A stretch of 64,000 bases of DNA from Pandoraea vervacti. GTDB taxonomy: Bacteria > Pseudomonadota > Gammaproteobacteria > Burkholderiales > Burkholderiaceae. Shown here piece by piece: positions 60,213 through 64,000 of this stretch. The position numbers were made by a program, and so were the translations under genes. The DNA is taken from contig NZ_CP010897.2 of assembly GCF_000934605.2 (NCBI RefSeq), forward strand, positions 4,092,001 to 4,156,000. Direction: 5' to 3'. The notes below the pieces were generated by a model. The model searched no databases. It saw only the letters and a program-made list of their open reading frames with translations, and was not told where the DNA came from. Positions within the stretch are counted from its first letter, which is position 1. Each line of letters begins with the position of its first letter.

Positions 60213-61406
60213 TCAGTCTTCCAGCGCAATATCGAGACTGGCAGCCGCCGTCACGCACGCATTGCGCGCTTCGTCGAGCGAGGCGCCGGCGAACGTGATG
60301 TGGCCCATCTTGCGACCGACGCGAGCGTCTTCCTTGCCATACAGGTGCAGGCGAGCGGACGGCAGCGCGACCACGTCCCCCCATGCAGGCGTGCGCGGTT
60401 GATCCTTCGCGGGCCCCTCGAACCACACATCGCCCAGCACGTTGAGCATGACGGCCGGCGAGTGCTGACGCGTTTCGCCCAGCGGTAACCCCGCCATGGC
60501 GCGCACTTGCTGTTCGAACTGGCTCGATGCGCAGGCATCGATCGTGTAGTGGCCGCTGTTATGCGGGCGCGGCGCCATTTCGTTCGCCACGAGCGAGCCG
60601 TCTTTCAGAATGAAGAACTCGACGCACAGCACGCCCACGTAATCCATTTGCGACGCGATCGCCGCGGCCGCCGCACGGGCAGCGTCGGCGATGGCCGGCG
60701 CCGCATCGGGAGCGGGCACGGTGGTGGTGGCGAGAATGCCGTCGATGTGCACGTTCTGGGCAAGCGGATAGGTGGCAACCGCGCCATCCGCACCGCGTGC
60801 GCTCAGCACCGACACTTCGAACGCCAGCGCAAGACGCTTTTCCAGCACGCACGGCACGCCGCCCAGCGCGGTGTATGCCTCACGCGCCTCGGCGGCGGTG
60901 TTGACGCGGACCTGCCCCTTGCCGTCATAGCCGAGACGCGCCGTTTTCAGAATGCCCGGCAACACACTTTCGATGGCCGCATCGCCAATGGCGGCAAGCG
61001 CGTCGTTCGACTCGATCACCAGATGGGGAGCGACCGGCACGCCGCAGCTTTCGATGAAGCGCTTTTCCGCCACGCGGTCCTGCGCAATCGCAACGCAGCG
61101 CCCGGCGGGGCTCACGGTCGTGGTCTTGGCGAGAAAATCGAGCGACTGGGCCGGTACGTTCTCGAACTCGGTCGAGACGGCCGGGCACAGCGTGGCCAAC
61201 TCGGTGAGCGCCGCCTCGTCACGATAGTCGGCGACGATCAGACGATCGGCCACGGCGCCGGCCGGACAACGCGGGTCCGGATCCAGCACGCAGACCTTGT
61301 AACCCATCGACTGGGCGGCAAAACAGAACATGCGGCCGAGTTGGCCGCCGCCCAGCATGCCCAGCCATTGGCCGGGAAGGACAGGCGCAGCGGAGGCAGA
61401 ATTCAT
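60213..61406 (-). CDS. purK: N5-carboxyaminoimidazole ribonucleotide synthase PurK
   Basis: The 397-residue ATP-grasp enzyme carboxylates AIR with bicarbonate and ATP in purine synthesis. It starts LPGQWLGMLGGGQLGRMFCFAAQSMGYKVCVLDPD. ATP-grasp parts are CVLEKRLALAFEVSVLSARG and VEFFILKDGSLVANEMAPRPHNSGHYTIDAC. It follows purE by 41 bases. Confidence 0.96.
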   Translation of the reverse strand: MNSASAAPVLPGQWLGMLGGGQLGRMFCFAAQSMGYKVCVLDPDPRCPAGAVADRLIVADYRDEAALTELATLCPAVSTEFENVPAQSLDFLAKTTTVSPAGRCVAIAQDRVAEKRFIESCGVPVAPHLVIESNDALAAIGDAAIESVLPGILKTARLGYDGKGQVRVNTAAEAREAYTALGGVPCVLEKRLALAFEVSVLSARGADGAVATYPLAQNVHIDGILATTTVPAPDAAPAIADAARAAAAAIASQMDYVGVLCVEFFILKDGSLVANEMAPRPHNSGHYTIDACASSQFEQQVRAMAGLPLGETRQHSPAVMLNVLGDVWFEGPAKDQPRTPAWGDVVALPSARLHLYGKEDARVGRKMGHITFAGASLDEARNACVTAAASLDIALED

Positions 61407-61447
61407 CTTCGTGAAAGCGCAGACAGTGGCGGGGACGTTGTTTTCTT

Positions 61448-61954
61448 TTACAGCGCAGGCAGCGTCATGCCGCGCGCCGCTTCGGTCTGCTTCGCACGGA
61501 ACGCTTCGAGCTTGTCGGCGAGCGACTTGTCGTCGGCCGCGAGCATCGAGACCGCAAACAGCGCCGCGTTGGCCGCGCCCGCTTCCCCGATGGCGAAGGT
61601 CGCGACCGGCACGCCCTTGGGCATCTGCACGATGGACAGCAACGAGTCTTCGCCACGCAGGTACTTGCTGGGTACCGGCACGCCCAGGACCGGCACGGTC
61701 GTCTTGGCGGCGATCATGCCCGGCAGGTGCGCGGCACCGCCGGCACCGGCGATGATCGCGACCAGACCGCGCTCGCGTGCGGCTTCGGCGTAACGGAACA
61801 TGTCGTCCGGCATGCGGTGCGCCGAGACGACCTGCGCTTCGTACGGCACGCCGAACTCGGCCAGAATGGCCGCCGCATTCTTCATCACTTCCCAGTCCGA
61901 ATTGGACCCCATCACCACGCCGACGCGCGGAGCCACGGCTTGTTTATCGCTCAT
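61448..61954 (-). CDS. purE: N5-CAIR mutase PurE
   Basis: The 168-residue product isomerises N5-CAIR to CAIR. It carries VGVVMGSNSDWEVMKNAAAIL, VVSAHRMPDDMFRYAEAA and IIAGAGGAAHLPGMIAAKT, the canonical class I PurE motifs. ATG at 61954 gives the usual length; it lies 17 bases after purC. Confidence 0.96.
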   Translation of the reverse strand: MSDKQAVAPRVGVVMGSNSDWEVMKNAAAILAEFGVPYEAQVVSAHRMPDDMFRYAEAARERGLVAIIAGAGGAAHLPGMIAAKTTVPVLGVPVPSKYLRGEDSLLSIVQMPKGVPVATFAIGEAGAANAALFAVSMLAADDKSLADKLEAFRAKQTEAARGMTLPAL

Positions 61955-61971
61955 GTCTTCAGTCGTCCCGC

Positions 61972-62877
61972 TCAAGCCAGTTGCTGACCGGTCAGACGCT
62001 CGAGCGCCTCGCGGTACTTGGCAGCCGTCTTTTCGACGACTTCGGCCGGCAGCGCCGGCGCGGGCGGGGTCTTGCCCCACGGCTGGGTTTCGAGCCAGTC
62101 GCGCACGAACTGCTTGTCGAACGACGGCGGGTTGCTGCCCACAGCGTACGAATCGGCCGGCCAGAAGCGCGACGAATCGGCGGTGAGCGCTTCGTCCATC
62201 AAGTGCAGCTTGCCGTTGTCGTCCAGTCCGAATTCGAACTTCGTGTCGGCGATGATGATGCCGCGCGTGGCCGCGTAAGCCGCCGCTTCCTTGTACAGAC
62301 GGATCGAAATCTCGCGGATCTGCTCGGCCAGCTCACGACCGATGCGACTCACCATGTCCTCGAAGCTGATGTTCTCGTCATGCTCGCCCAGTTCGGCCTT
62401 GGCTGCCGGGGTGAAGATCGGCTCCGGCAGTTGCTGCGCATTTTGCAGACCGGCCGGCAGCTTCACGCCACAGACGGCGCCCGTTGCCTGATAGTCCTTC
62501 CAGCCGCTACCGGCCAGATAACCGCGCACCACGGCTTCGACGAGAATCGGCTTGAGACGCTTGACGACGACCGCGCGCCCGGCCACCTGCGCGACTTCGT
62601 CGGCGGACACGACCGTCTCGGGCGCCACGCCCGTGAGGTGATTCGGCACGACGTGTGCGAGCTTGTCGAACCAGAAATTGGCCATCTGGTTGAGCACGCG
62701 ACCCTTGCCCGGAATCGGCTCGCCCATGATCACGTCGAACGCCGAGAGGCGGTCCGTCGTCACGATCAGCAACTTGTCGTCGCCAACGGCGTAGTTATCG
62801 CGCACTTTGCCGCGCGAGAGCAGCGGCAGGCTCTTGAGGGAGGATTCGTACAGGGCGTTCAGAGCGGGGGTAGTCAC
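61972..62877 (-). CDS. purC: SAICAR synthase PurC
   Basis: The 301-residue product joins CAIR and aspartate with ATP. It carries LLSRGKVRDNYAVGDDKLLIVTTDRLSAFDVIMGEPIPGKG near the N-terminus and EGKFEFGLD-like DTKFEFGLDDNG further on. GTG at 62877 gives the usual length and agrees with the promoter just upstream. It heads the purC-purE-purK-sua5 operon. Confidence 0.95.
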   Translation of the reverse strand: MTTPALNALYESSLKSLPLLSRGKVRDNYAVGDDKLLIVTTDRLSAFDVIMGEPIPGKGRVLNQMANFWFDKLAHVVPNHLTGVAPETVVSADEVAQVAGRAVVVKRLKPILVEAVVRGYLAGSGWKDYQATGAVCGVKLPAGLQNAQQLPEPIFTPAAKAELGEHDENISFEDMVSRIGRELAEQIREISIRLYKEAAAYAATRGIIIADTKFEFGLDDNGKLHLMDEALTADSSRFWPADSYAVGSNPPSFDKQFVRDWLETQPWGKTPPAPALPAEVVEKTAAKYREALERLTGQQLA

Positions 62878-62911
62878 GGCGGGACCCAATATCAGGAAGG
62901 GCAAAGGCGTA

Positions 62912-62940
62912 ATTATACGCGCGTCGGGGAGCGTTTCACG
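62912..62940 (-). promoter_or_regulatory. Candidate promoter of the purCEK-sua5 operon
   Basis: A perfect TATAAT (minus strand, 62917-62912) lies 35 bases upstream of the purC GTG, with a weak -35 such as GTGAAA at 62939-62934. The predicted transcript starts near 62905. No PurR-type palindrome is obvious. Confidence 0.5.
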
Positions 62941-63099
62941 AAGATGTCGGTCGGGCAAGGCGTCGGGGCGCGACATCTTGCCCGACGCGCCGCCGGAGAT
63001 GGACTCGGCCATGCCTCATGCCCCATGTCCCGCACACGCCGCCTCGCCCGAGGCGGCACACGGCTCGACGACGCACCCTGGCCGACCGCCGTCTGGCGC

Positions 63100-64000
63100 T
63101 CAGCGCCGGAACACCTTTGCGAGACGTGCTTTCTCGGTGTCCTTGACGAGCAGGGCGACGACCGTCGAGCGCGAGACGGGGTTCGTCATGAACGTGCCAT
63201 GACGCTCGCACTGCTGGAACCACCGCGCCACCGAGTCGACGTCGTAATACTTGTTGTCGCACGTCAGCCCGTAATCGTCGATCGACACGAGACGCACGGC
63301 ATCCGGGCTTTGCGGATCGATGTCGTCCTGCGAGATGCGGTCGATATGCGTGCCGACGTAGCCCGGACTGAGGAAGCGCACGCCGCTCAGCACATCGATT
63401 TCGTGACGAAACCAGAGCAACGCCGTGCCCGGTGGCAAGCCGCCCGAGGCCAGCAGGGGCGCCACACGGTCGAAATTCGCCTCGAGGACGCCCGCCAGTT
63501 GGCGACGCCCGTCACGGCCCTGCCAGTCCACACCGGCACCGGGCGAGAGTTCGGGCAAACGCTGCCTGAGGAGCATGACCTTGCGCTCCCAGCGCGGATC
63601 GCCGCGCCCCGGCATCCGCAGCATGGCCGTCAGGCGGGACAACTCGGCAACGAGGTCGAGTGCACGCGACGCCACGTTGATATGGTGATCGCTGGCTTCG
63701 GCGCGCTGGCGAACCGCCTCGGTCGCAAGCTGGCTGCGCAGCCGCGCGTCGCCGTCGCGAAGTTGCAGCGCCGCACTCGCGATCACCGCACACGGCCGGG
63801 CGATGCCATGCTCGGAACACACCAGCGCGATCTTGCCGGGGTGGCTTCGCATGAAGTCCGCAACGCCTTTGCCCGCACGCCACAGCGTTGCGCCGTCGAT
63901 TTGGGTGTCGAAGCGCTCCATGCCCTCGAATTCCATGAACTGCACGTGCGACAGGCCACCGTCGAGCGGGCCGCCGGACGCCGATGGCGAGCGCGTCGGC
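63100..64000 (-). CDS. Protein with U-box-like C-terminus, possible effector (partial)
   Basis: The frame is open to the window edge, so only the last 300 or so residues are seen; a GTG at 63945 and ATGs shortly after it are internal options. The visible N-terminus is Ser/Pro/Gly-rich. The middle is helical (SDHHINVASRALDLVAELSRLTAML). The C-terminal 50 residues, DDYGLTCDNKYYDVDSVARWFQQ then HGTFMTNPVSRSTVV, resemble the second half of a U-box, as in bacterial E3 ligase effectors such as NleG or LubX. The call is a motif-level inference. Confidence 0.55.
   Translation of the reverse strand, partial: PTRSPSASGGPLDGGLSHVQFMEFEGMERFDTQIDGATLWRAGKGVADFMRSHPGKIALVCSEHGIARPCAVIASAALQLRDGDARLRSQLATEAVRQRAEASDHHINVASRALDLVAELSRLTAMLRMPGRGDPRWERKVMLLRQRLPELSPGAGVDWQGRDGRRQLAGVLEANFDRVAPLLASGGLPPGTALLWFRHEIDVLSGVRFLSPGYVGTHIDRISQDDIDPQSPDAVRLVSIDDYGLTCDNKYYDVDSVARWFQQCERHGTFMTNPVSRSTVVALLVKDTEKARLAKVFRR

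Overview
The window is GC-rich (clearly above 60% by eye), gene-dense chromosomal DNA from a betaproteobacterium. The gene content and order point to the family Burkholderiaceae, probably Pandoraea or a close Burkholderia relative. Supporting signs are the purC-purE-purK-sua5 run, a kynB-kynU-kynA tryptophan operon, gcdH next to an IclR regulator, a BpeAB-OprB-like efflux operon with its TetR gene, and FabV as enoyl reductase. The genus is inference. I see no tRNA, rRNA, CRISPR, prophage or insertion sequence. All family calls come from reading motifs by eye; no search was run.

Layout. 1-6.8 kb: end of an acyl-CoA ligase, tcdA divergent from an AsmA-like gene, pdxH, a cyclopropane fatty acid synthase and a DUF72 gene. 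6.8-12.3 kb: fabV, a DHA2 drug exporter, two adjacent genes of unknown function, and msrA. 12.6-16.8 kb: hutG, then an IclR regulator with a polar amino acid ABC transporter. 17-22.9 kb: a divergent catabolic cluster (CoA ligase, acyl-CoA dehydrogenase-fold flavoprotein, alpha/beta hydrolase, NicX-type ring-cleavage dioxygenase; flavin reductase and MarR regulator on the other strand), directly followed by kynBUA (23.2-26.2 kb). I could not match this set to a named pathway, and it is my best candidate for an undescribed system. 26.2-26.8 kb holds a duplicated, hairpin-rich non-coding repeat. 26.8-31.6 kb: IclR/gcdH, a 1-Cys peroxiredoxin and a yqjD-yqjE-yqjK-like membrane operon.

31.7-34.4 kb is a minor-pilin operon. 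34.7 kb encodes an acyl-CoA-binding protein. 35.5-42.5 kb is a tripartite RND efflux operon with a TetR regulator and an AcrR-like operator lying inside its promoter. 43-50.7 kb is a molybdenum neighbourhood: modA-modB-modC (modC is frameshifted by a 37-bp tandem duplication), an MXKDX repeat protein, a sulfite-oxidase-family molybdoenzyme with its cytochrome b, a ModE-like regulator, a CoxG-like protein and an XdhC-like maturation factor.

51-58 kb is an envelope-stress block: a small secreted protein, an HtrA/DegP protease preceded by a PmrA/QseB-type box, an I78-type protease inhibitor, a QseBC/PmrAB-like two-component system and a PBP4-type DD-peptidase. 58.2-62.9 kb: a sterol desaturase-like gene, sua5, purK, purE and purC. 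The right edge carries the 3' part of a gene whose C-terminus looks like a U-box, possibly a secreted effector.

Several intergenic regions carry short tandem repeats with an 8- or 11-bp period.
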